DNA from: Pantoea sp. 18069
GTDB taxonomy: Bacteria > Pseudomonadota > Gammaproteobacteria > Burkholderiales > Burkholderiaceae_C
Assembly (NCBI RefSeq): GCF_902706035.1
Contig: NZ_CACSJA010000014.1
Coordinates: 79,657-143,656 of the forward strand
DNA length: 64,000 bases
Reading direction: 5' to 3'
Shown here: one piece after another, positions 1 to 7,921 of the stretch
How positions within the stretch are numbered: the stretch's first letter is position 1
Layout of the letters: each line of letters opens with the position of its first letter
Position numbers and translations under genes: made by a program
The notes under the pieces: generated by a model
Databases searched by the model: none
What the model was told of the DNA's origin: nothing
Seen by the model: the letters and a program-made list of their open reading frames with translations, nothing else

Positions 1-725
1 GCCGTGCCCACGCAGACCAGCAGGCCGCGGCGCTTGAGGCAGTCGAGCGAAGTCATGAACGTGTCCTTGCCCACGCTGTCGAACACCACGGACACGCCTA
101 CGCCCCCGGTGATTTCGCGCACGCGCGCCACGACATCCTCGTGGCTGTAATTGATGACGTGGTCGCAGCCGTGGGCGCGCGCCACTTCGGCCTTGGCATC
201 GGTGGAAACCGTGCCTATCACCGTCAGGCCCAGCAGCTTGGCCCATTGGGTGAGGATGAGGCCGACACCACCGGCGGCGGCATGCAGCAAGATGGTCTCG
301 TTGCCCTGGAACGGGTAGATGCGGCGCATCAGGTAGGCTGCGGTCAGGCCACGCATGGTGATGCAGGCGGCGGTCTCGAAATCGATGCCGTCCGGCAGCT
401 TGATCAGCGGTGCGGCGGCAATCAGCCGCTCGCTGCTGTAGGCGCCCAGGGTGTTGGTGAAGCCGGTATAGGTCACGCGGTCGCCGACCACCACGTTGTC
501 CACGCCCTCGCCCACGGCGGTGACCACGCCAGCGGCTTCGACACCCATGCCGCTGGGCAGGGGCACGGGATAGATGCCGGAGCGGAAATAGGTATCCGCA
601 TAGTTCAGACCGACGGCTTTTTGCTGCAGCCTTACCTGCCCCGGGCCGGGATCGCCGATGCTCACGGTCTGCAGTTGCAGGACCTCGGGGCCGCCGGTCT
701 GCGCGAAAGTGATGATTTGTGCCAT
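1..725 (-). CDS. qor: NADPH:quinone oxidoreductase (zinc-free MDR family), C-terminus outside window
   Basis: The reverse strand encodes a medium-chain dehydrogenase/reductase that begins MAQIITFAQTGGPEVLQL and reads open to the window edge, giving about 241 of the usual 325 residues. I see the N-terminal GroES-like half with LNYADTYFRSGIYP, the GMGVEAAGVV segment, and the Rossmann entry HAAAGGVGLILTQWAK. These are typical of quinone reductase (Qor), which reduces quinones with NADPH in the cytoplasm. The Cys/His zinc ligands of true alcohol dehydrogenases are absent. The gene is divergent from the AraC-type gene at 1046, which may control it. The family is clear; the substrate is inferred. 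Confidence 0.88.
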   Translation of the reverse strand, partial: MAQIITFAQTGGPEVLQLQTVSIGDPGPGQVRLQQKAVGLNYADTYFRSGIYPVPLPSGMGVEAAGVVTAVGEGVDNVVVGDRVTYTGFTNTLGAYSSERLIAAAPLIKLPDGIDFETAACITMRGLTAAYLMRRIYPFQGNETILLHAAAGGVGLILTQWAKLLGLTVIGTVSTDAKAEVARAHGCDHVINYSHEDVVARVREITGGVGVSVVFDSVGKDTFMTSLDCLKRRGLLVCVGT

Positions 726-929
726 GCCTGTTTCCTTGAAGTTCATTGCGGCAAGCGCTTCACTGCGCTATCCATTGCCTGCCGCTTGGGGAAAATTCTC
801 GGACGACACGAGGCCCGACTGCTTGACCAATTGCGACAGGCTGTTGTCCTCTCGCGCGCCAGCGGGAAACTCCCCCCAGGGTCTTCCCTGAGCTTGTATG
901 CGCCCTCGCGCCGGCCGGTGTTTCCACCA

Positions 930-958
930 TTGACCGCTGCGGCCGGTATTGATATACC
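930..958 (+). promoter_or_regulatory. sigma70-like promoter for the AraC-type gene
   Basis: TTGACC (930-935) and TATACC (953-958) are separated by exactly 17 bp and point at the AraC-type gene about 90 bp downstream. The rest of the 320-bp divergent gap (726-1045) shows no gene. It presumably also holds the qor promoter, which I could not pick out. Confidence 0.5.
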
Positions 959-1045
959 TCGACGCAATCAAGAACAGTGGGCCCGGCAACGGCCGTTGCC
1001 TGGTCACGCTCTCGCATCCAAACGGCCTTCGCCCCCCAAGAGCCC

Positions 1046-2074
1046 ATGCCCACCCCCCACATGACGCCGCGCATCCGCAGCATCAGCCTGAACAAATATG
1101 CGAAAGTCGCGCAGGAGTTCGGCCTGGACCCGTTGCGCATGCTCAGGCAGGCCGGACTGGACCACAGCTGCCTCAATTCACCCGACCTGCTGGTGCCCGA
1201 GACCGCCTTCGCCCAGATGCTGGAAACGTCTTCGGCGCATGCCGGCAATGCCGCGCTGGGTCTGCTCATGGGCGCCTGCTGGCGGCTGCCGGACTTCGGC
1301 CCGATCAGCCTGCTGCTGCAGCACCAGGCGAGCCTGGCCGCGCTGCTGCAAACGCTCAAGGACTACCCGCACCTGATCAGCAGCACGATCACCATGGAAA
1401 TCGTGACCCAGCAGCGGCTGTCCATAATCCAGCTGCAGCTGCGTACCGAGCGCGACACGCCGGGCCGCCATCCCATGGAGCTGGGCATCGCGGCCTTGCT
1501 GAGCCTGTGCCGCCACCAGCTCGGCCGCGACTGGAACCCGGTCAGCGTGCACTTCACGCACGCCGCGCCCGCCAATTCAGCGCACCATCGCCGCGTGCTG
1601 GGCTGCGAAACCGTGTTTGCCTCGAACTTCGACGGCATCGTGCTGAGCAACCAGGACCTGCAATTGCTCGACCCCGAACACGACAGCCACATGGAAGGCC
1701 ACGCGCGCCAGCTGATCGACGTCCATGCGCCGCGCCCCGCCACCCACGGCGTGGAGCAGCGGGTGCAAAGCACGCTCCAATCCCTGCTGCCCCACGGGCG
1801 CCACGGCATCGCCCAGGTCGCCAGCGCGCTGGGCTGCACCTCCCGCTCCCTGCAACGCCAACTGGAGAGCCGCAACACCAGCTTCCAGGAAACCCTGGAT
1901 GCGGTGCGCAGCCAGGCCGCAGTCCGGGCCCTGAAGAACCCGCATCTCTCGGTCAGCGAGGCCGCCGCGCTGTCAGGTTTCGCGGAAAACAGCTCGTTCA
2001 CCCGCTGGTTCAGCAAGCATTTCCAGCAAAGCCCCAGCCAGTGGCGGCTGCAGCACCTGTGCGGACCGGACTGA
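1046..2074 (+). CDS. AraC family transcriptional regulator (arabinose-binding-like N domain)
   Basis: A 342-residue cytoplasmic regulator. The N-terminal ~200 residues match the AraC-type arabinose-binding-like domain (SLNKYAKVAQEFGLDPLRML near the start, FGPISLLLQHQASLAALL in the middle). The C-terminal ~100 residues form a double helix-turn-helix ending LSGFAENSSFTRWFSKHF then SPSQWR. ATG 1046 (MPTPHMTPRI) was preferred to upstream in-frame starts because family homology begins just after it; ATG 1061 is equally possible. It is divergent from qor and convergent with yeiH. Regulators of this subclass often control a neighbouring oxidoreductase, so qor is the likely target. This is inference. 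Confidence 0.85.
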   Translation: MPTPHMTPRIRSISLNKYAKVAQEFGLDPLRMLRQAGLDHSCLNSPDLLVPETAFAQMLETSSAHAGNAALGLLMGACWRLPDFGPISLLLQHQASLAALLQTLKDYPHLISSTITMEIVTQQRLSIIQLQLRTERDTPGRHPMELGIAALLSLCRHQLGRDWNPVSVHFTHAAPANSAHHRRVLGCETVFASNFDGIVLSNQDLQLLDPEHDSHMEGHARQLIDVHAPRPATHGVEQRVQSTLQSLLPHGRHGIAQVASALGCTSRSLQRQLESRNTSFQETLDAVRSQAAVRALKNPHLSVSEAAALSGFAENSSFTRWFSKHFQQSPSQWRLQHLCGPD

Positions 2075-2127
2075 GACCACGCCCCACCGCCAGCCGCGTG
2101 GGCGCGTAGCGCAGGAGATGCGGTGTT

Positions 2128-3180
2128 TCAGGCCCGCAGATGGATGGCGGCGAGCACAAAGCCCGCCATCCACAGCGTTTCCACCAGCAGCAGCGCAAAC
2201 GGCCGCCAGCCGGCGCGGGCCAGTTGCTTGAAGGAAGTCTTCATGCCCAGCGCGGCAATCGCCACGACCAGGCACTCGCGCGAGATGTCGCTCAGACCGG
2301 TCTGGATCGCTGCCGGCACGGCGCCCACCGAATTGACGATCACCAGCGCCACGAACACCCACAGGAACCACGGCACCAGCGGCTGTTTCTTCTGCACGGC
2401 GTCCGCGCCTTCCGCCTCGCGCTGGCGCTTGAACAGCGAGGACACGATCACCACCACCACGGCCAGCATGGACACGCGAAACAGCTTGACTATGGTCGCA
2501 TAGTCACCGGTTTCCTGGCCCAGCATGAAGCCGGCACCTACGACCTGGGCGACATCATGGATGGTCCCGCCCAGAAACAGGCCGGCCAGTTCGGGCGGCA
2601 AGTGCAGCAAGCGCGCGATCAGCGGATAGATCACCATGGACAAGGTGGACAGCACGGTCACCGTGACCACCACCATCAGCGTGAAGCGTTCACTGTCCCT
2701 GTTGCGCGGCAGCACCGCCGAAATCGCCAAGGCCGCCGACGCGCCGCAGATCGCGACCGCACCGCCCGACAACACGGACTGCGCACGGCTCAGGCCCAGA
2801 CGGCGCCCCAGCCACACCCCGCACAGCAGCGTGCTCACCACGGCAGCGACCACGATCGCCGCCGTGCTCCAGCCCAGGCCCACGATCTGGCTCGCCGTGA
2901 TGCGCGCGCCCAGCAGCCCCACGCCCAGGCGCAGCACGGTGCGCGCGCAGAACTCTATGCCGGGCCGGGTCTTGGGGTCGGCGCTGAGGTAGTGAAAAGC
3001 CACGCCAAAGAACAGCGCATACAGCAGTTGGGGGCCGCCGTGCAAGTGAGACACCAGCGTGGCGGCCATGGCCACCACGGCGGACAAGGCCGTGCCGGGC
3101 AGGCATTGCAGCAGGCGCTGCACACCGCTTTCGGGCCGGGCGGGGTCTGCAGGCAATCGGGGAGACAGGAAATTGAGCAC
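2128..3180 (-). CDS. yeiH: YeiH/UPF0324 family membrane protein, putative sulfate exporter family
   Basis: A 350-residue polytopic inner-membrane protein with about ten hydrophobic segments. It carries family landmarks ALFFGVAFHYL, RTVLRLGVGLLGARIT, SGGAVAICGASAALAIS and FLGGTIHDVAQVVGAGF. The family is annotated as a putative sulfate exporter, but transport has not been firmly shown for most members. The divergent LysR gene 100 bp away reproduces the yeiH/yeiE arrangement of enterobacteria, where YeiE is a LysR protein next to yeiH. The gene runs convergent with the AraC-type gene, with a 53-bp gap that holds no obvious terminator. Confidence 0.85.
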   Translation of the reverse strand: MLNFLSPRLPADPARPESGVQRLLQCLPGTALSAVVAMAATLVSHLHGGPQLLYALFFGVAFHYLSADPKTRPGIEFCARTVLRLGVGLLGARITASQIVGLGWSTAAIVVAAVVSTLLCGVWLGRRLGLSRAQSVLSGGAVAICGASAALAISAVLPRNRDSERFTLMVVVTVTVLSTLSMVIYPLIARLLHLPPELAGLFLGGTIHDVAQVVGAGFMLGQETGDYATIVKLFRVSMLAVVVVIVSSLFKRQREAEGADAVQKKQPLVPWFLWVFVALVIVNSVGAVPAAIQTGLSDISRECLVVAIAALGMKTSFKQLARAGWRPFALLLVETLWMAGFVLAAIHLRA

Positions 3181-3283
3181 GCTGAATCTCTTCCAAACAG
3201 GGGGTATTGAAGTGCTTAGCCACTTTCTGCATTTGATAATACGAAAAACTCATAAAGAAAAAAATCGGATAATTTCACTCAGA

Positions 3284-4201
<918 letters not shown>

Positions 4202-4210
4202 CCGTTTTTA

Positions 4211-4238
4211 GCGGCTAAAAATCAGCCGCCTGTTTTTT
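4211..4238 (+). terminator. Intrinsic terminator after the LysR gene
   Basis: GCGGCT (4211-4216) pairs with AGCCGC (4224-4229) around a 7-nt AT loop, then CTG and six T (4233-4238). It starts ten bases after the LysR stop codon and overlaps the 3' end of the convergent AraC-type gene, so it insulates the convergent pair on the plus strand. Confidence 0.55.
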
Positions 4239-5228
4239 CCACTGCGAGGCGCTGCAGCCGAACTGGCGATCAAACCAGTGGCTGAAGCTGCTGGGCCGGG
4301 AAAAGCCCAGCAACTCGGCGACCTCTCCGAGCGGCCGGTCGCTCTCGCGCAGATGGCGCCGGGCCAGGTCCGAACGCACCTGGTCGAGCAGGCCGCTGAA
4401 TGTGAGCCCCTCGGCCACGAGCCGGCGGTGCAGCGTGCGTCTATCGATGTGCAGAAAGCGGGCCAGCTCCGACGCCGTGCAACTGCCACCGGGCAGCAGT
4501 GCGAGCATGATCTGGCGACAGGTTTCCTGCACGCTGTCATTGCGGTCCATGAGGGCCGTTTCGAGGTATTTGCGCACAAAGCCCGCAGCGACCTGGTCGC
4601 CAAGTTCGCGCGGCTGGGACAGGTCGCTCGCCCGGCAGACCAGGCCGTTGAACTCCTGATTGAACTTCACGCTGCGCCGGAAAAATGCGCGGTGCGCGCC
4701 CACGTCCTCGGGCGGGCGATGGGTGAAGCACACTTCGAGCGGCTGCCAGTGCGCGCCTATCAATTCGCTGAGCATCTGAAACATGCCGCCCACCGCGAGC
4801 TCCACCGACTGGCGCATCTGCAGTCCGGGCGTGGGCAGCAGCTCCTCGCGGATGATCACCACGCTGCCCGCATCCTCGACATGGAGGATGAGCGAAGCAT
4901 TCACCAGCTTCAGATAGCGGCACAGCGTGTCGAGCGCGTCCCTGGGCGTGCTCGCCTCTCTGAGCACCAGGCTGATGGGGCCCAGCGCCGAAAGCCTGCG
5001 CCGGGCCGCCAGGCGCAGCGCCAGATCCTCGGTGTGCGTGGCACGGGCCGTGATCTCCAGCAGTTCGCGCACGGCGTCCCTGGGAATCAGAAGTTCGGGG
5101 TCCTGGAGAAACTTCGGCTGCAGGCCCACCGCGCGCAGGAACACATGGGGGTCCCTGCCCAGCGACTGCACCAGCTCGACATAACCGTTCAAGCTGCCGC
5201 TGCGCACGAAATGCGAAATCTGTTTCAT
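4215..5228 (-). CDS. AraC family transcriptional regulator
   Basis: A 337-residue regulator with the same build as the AraC-type gene at 1046: an N-terminal arabinose-binding-like domain (MKQISHFVRSGSLNGYVELV, LGPISLVLREASTPRDAL) and a C-terminal AraC HTH (LARFLHIDRRTLHRRL, LLGFSRPSSFSHWFDRQFG, SASQWK). It is divergent from the beta-keto acid cleavage enzyme gene at 5376 with a 147-bp gap, so it is the likely activator of that gene. The gene ends within the hairpin of the terminator shared with the convergent LysR gene. Confidence 0.87.
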   Translation of the reverse strand: MKQISHFVRSGSLNGYVELVQSLGRDPHVFLRAVGLQPKFLQDPELLIPRDAVRELLEITARATHTEDLALRLAARRRLSALGPISLVLREASTPRDALDTLCRYLKLVNASLILHVEDAGSVVIIREELLPTPGLQMRQSVELAVGGMFQMLSELIGAHWQPLEVCFTHRPPEDVGAHRAFFRRSVKFNQEFNGLVCRASDLSQPRELGDQVAAGFVRKYLETALMDRNDSVQETCRQIMLALLPGGSCTASELARFLHIDRRTLHRRLVAEGLTFSGLLDQVRSDLARRHLRESDRPLGEVAELLGFSRPSSFSHWFDRQFGCSASQWKKQAADF

Positions 5229-5375
5229 GTCCCTGTGGTGCCCGCGCGCTGCGCGCGCGGCATTTGTCCCGAATAAGCAATTCTACGTCCCATAAAAGCA
5301 AGTGCAAAGCCGGCGCGCGCCAGACACTGGGGCCACAGATTCCCGACGTTCGCGTTTCACCCCGGAGACCCCAGC

Positions 5376-6434
5376 ATGAACTTCCTCGACGGCCACCTCT
5401 ATCCCGAAAACCAGCAGCCGCTGATCATCACCGCCGCGCCCTACGCGCCGGGCTGGATTCCCTCGGACTTTCCCGAAGACATTCCGGTCACCATGGAAGA
5501 GCAGATCCAGAAGGCGGTCGACTGCTACGAAGCCGGCGCCACCGTGCTGCACCTGCATGTGCGCGAAGCCGACGGCAAGGGCTCCAAGCGCCTGTCCATG
5601 TTCAATGAACTGATCGCCGGCGTGCGCGAGCGCGTGCCGGAAATGGTCATCCAGGTCGGCGGCTCCATCAGCTTCGCACCCGAAGACGACGGCTCGGCCG
5701 CCAAGTGGCTGTCCGACGACACGCGCCACATGCTGGCCGAGCTCAGCCCCAGGCCCGACCAGGTGACGGTGACCGTCAACACCACGCAGATGAACGTGAC
5801 CGAGCATGCGGGCGAAGAGGATTTCCGCGGCGTCTCGCGCGGCTTCCCCCACCTCTACAACACCTACAAGGACATGATCGTCCCCTCGAACCCCAGTTGG
5901 GCCGAGGAACATGTGCGCCGCCTGTCCGCCGCCGGCATACAGAGCGCATTCCAGTGCTACAACATCAACAGCTTCGAGACCATAGAGCGCATGATCCGCC
6001 GCGGCGTCTACAAGGGCCCGCTGGTGATGAACTGGGTGGCGATCAGCGGCGGCATGGACCAGGCCAACATCTACAACCTGGCCAACTTCCTGCGCGCCGC
6101 GCCCGACAACGCCGTGATCACGGTGGAAAGCTCGGTGCTCAACGTGCTGCCCATCAACATGATAGGCATGGCCCTGGGCCTGCATGTGCGCTGCGGCATC
6201 GAGGACGTGCTGTGGAACCAGACCCGCACGGGCAAGATGAGCTCGGTCGAACAGATCAAGCAGCTGGTGCGCATCGCCGGCGAATTCGGCCGCCCCATCG
6301 CCAGCGCCCAACAGGCCCGCGAAATCCTGCAACTGGACGTGTTCTACGAAACCGCCGATCAGACGCTGGCCGCCAATGGCTTCGCGCCCAACCGCAAGGG
6401 CGGCAACCAGGGCTTTCTGCGCAAGCCGGACTGA
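5376..6434 (+). CDS. Beta-keto acid cleavage enzyme (BKACE, DUF849 family)
   Basis: A 352-residue TIM-barrel protein of the BKACE family, which condenses a beta-keto acid with acetyl-CoA and cleaves it to acetoacetate plus a new acyl-CoA. The zinc-binding HLHVR signature is at residues 59-63. QVGGS, the NTTQMNV segment and the TVESS strand that usually supplies the glutamate metal ligand follow. The founding member Kce acts on 3-keto-5-aminohexanoate, but the family is very diverse and substrate cannot be read from sequence. It is longer than the usual 270-310 residues, with an N-terminal extension before TAAPYAPG. It stands alone apart from the divergent AraC-type gene, so the pathway is unclear. 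Confidence 0.87.
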   Translation: MNFLDGHLYPENQQPLIITAAPYAPGWIPSDFPEDIPVTMEEQIQKAVDCYEAGATVLHLHVREADGKGSKRLSMFNELIAGVRERVPEMVIQVGGSISFAPEDDGSAAKWLSDDTRHMLAELSPRPDQVTVTVNTTQMNVTEHAGEEDFRGVSRGFPHLYNTYKDMIVPSNPSWAEEHVRRLSAAGIQSAFQCYNINSFETIERMIRRGVYKGPLVMNWVAISGGMDQANIYNLANFLRAAPDNAVITVESSVLNVLPINMIGMALGLHVRCGIEDVLWNQTRTGKMSSVEQIKQLVRIAGEFGRPIASAQQAREILQLDVFYETADQTLAANGFAPNRKGGNQGFLRKPD

Positions 6435-6752
6435 AGCTTGGGGGGAGCGGATTCCATCTGGCCGAAGTGCCTGCGCCCGGCGCAATGGCAGCCTCGCTGA
6501 CTTATGTTTTTTGGCTGCTGCGGCCATCGTGTGCGATCCGCTGCACGCAGGATTCTTCCGTGTATCGACCAATTTCCATTGGATCCACTTCGGAGCGGGA
6601 ACCATCTTCCCAGAAACTGGCGTCTCGGAGAAACCTTGCAGGCCGGCGTTAAGCGGGTCCGCAGCTAATTCTTTTATGGTTACGGCACAGCTTTTCATAC
6701 AAGACGGCTGTCTGCTACCCAAGACCGCTCATAAAAATCCCCTCACCATCTT
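6435..6752. other. Intergenic region, left flank of the AT-rich island
   Basis: About 320 bp with no credible gene. GC content falls from the normal high level to strongly AT-rich toward 6740. No terminator with a T-run was found after the BKACE gene. The transition is abrupt enough to look like one edge of an acquired segment. Confidence 0.4.
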
Positions 6753-7475
6753 CTATTCATAATATCTAAACATATTAGGTGAAATTTCAATGCCGAAATT
6801 CATGCCAGAGCCAACAACCTCAACCCCCTCTCCAATCTCATAAACTTCTACGCCAATCCATTGAAGTTCATTACCACACACCTCTTTTTCTCGCGCTGCC
6901 AACCCAGCCTCAACGGCTAACTCCTCAATCATGTCGCATATGTCATGCATTGTATCTTCATTATTTACAAAAATCTTGGAAAATTTGCTTGCAGGTACCG
7001 CATCTGGCGAAAGGCATTCAGCCATGGTTGTCAAGTTGCACTTGCCTTTATGAATGAAATTATAATTATAATTTCTGTAAAAATGTTCATAATGAGGCTT
7101 CATATTATACCAATTGATTTTTTCAAAACCCACAGAATAATCGAGAATTTCCGGTGTTCCAGAATATGACAAAGGGTGCTTGGGGATCACTTTCCAACTA
7201 TCGTCTTTTGCGACCCCACGATCAATTGCGATATACAAGAATTCCTCAACGTAGGTTTTATGTACGCTGTAATCAAATTGACTCCCATACACCCAATGAA
7301 ACGGCACATATTTATCCAAACCGTACTCTGATCTTTTGCTTATTATTGATTTACCTGCAACATCTACAAAATCATCCAACTCAGCACGAGCCAGAAGCCC
7401 CGAAGCTAGAATACCGTCAATATTACCTACAGGCGTGAGGTGATAAATATACTTCTCTGTTTTATAATTTGGCAT
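6753..7475 (-). CDS. DarT-like (DUF4433) ADP-ribosyltransferase, orphan toxin candidate
   Basis: A 240-residue protein from a strongly AT-rich gene. The N-terminus YIYHLTPVGNIDGILASGLL matches the DarT/DUF4433 opening (His12 of YHLT). The later segment TTMAECLSPDAVPASKFSKI matches the family motif around the catalytic glutamate (candidate Glu153). DarT toxins ADP-ribosylate thymidine in single-stranded DNA and are countered by the macrodomain antitoxin DarG. No DarG-like gene lies next to it. A ~50-residue C-terminal tail beyond the usual fold (ELQWIGVEVYEIGEGVEVV) is of unknown role. Base composition unlike all neighbours and flanking empty DNA suggest horizontal acquisition. Fold is fairly sure; substrate and toxicity are inferred. 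Confidence 0.68.
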   Translation of the reverse strand: MPNYKTEKYIYHLTPVGNIDGILASGLLARAELDDFVDVAGKSIISKRSEYGLDKYVPFHWVYGSQFDYSVHKTYVEEFLYIAIDRGVAKDDSWKVIPKHPLSYSGTPEILDYSVGFEKINWYNMKPHYEHFYRNYNYNFIHKGKCNLTTMAECLSPDAVPASKFSKIFVNNEDTMHDICDMIEELAVEAGLAAREKEVCGNELQWIGVEVYEIGEGVEVVGSGMNFGIEISPNMFRYYE

Positions 7476-7921
7476 TTTTTAAAATTAATAAAAACAATTG
7501 CTGATTTTCAAAATAGCGACTTGATATCCAGTGTGAATTTCTTGAACAAGCCTGCATCAATGTCTGCAGCGACCAGAAGTGGCTGACACGGCGCAGATCT
7601 TCAGTCCAGGCAAAGCGCGAGGCTCGCAGACGGTGCGAACACAGCAAGGCAGCGATCCCTGGCGCGAGGTCGTGCTGGCCACCCGAAAAGACGCCTTCCA
7701 CAGGCAGTCCAGGTTGCGTACAGCGTATTTGTGGCGCTCGAAGTAGATAGTATATTTCAATCGAAATAAATTTTCGATTGAAATTTAAATCAGCTCATGC
7801 AATGCTAGGAGTGTCCCGCCGGCCTGGCGGCTGATACCAAGGTCTGGACGAATCACCCGGGACGGCTTGCTCGTCTGCACGCTTGGCCATGCCCTCGATG
7901 GCATGTTTGCCGCGCACCCGA
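7476..7921. other. Intergenic region, right flank of the island
   Basis: About 450 bp with no recognised gene. The part nearest the DarT-like start is AT-rich, 7560-7740 returns to high GC with short frames that resemble no known protein, and 7754-7784 holds a perfect inverted repeat. No transposase remnant could be identified. Confidence 0.35.
7754..7784. repeat. Perfect 13-bp inverted repeat, 5-bp spacer
   Basis: ATTTCAATCGAAA (7754-7766) and its exact complement TTTCGATTGAAAT (7772-7784) flank TAAAT. Each arm is itself nearly palindromic (TTTC....GAAA), which suits either a pair of dimeric repressor sites or a cruciform. It lies where AT-rich island DNA gives way to the GC-rich pha operon. 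There is no T-run, so it is not a standard terminator. Confidence 0.75.

Noticed and set aside
7462..7760. Two minus-strand frames between the DarT-like gene and the pha operon
   Set aside because: Considered as an antitoxin or transposase fragment, but there are no DarG macrodomain or transposase motifs and the frames cross a composition boundary.
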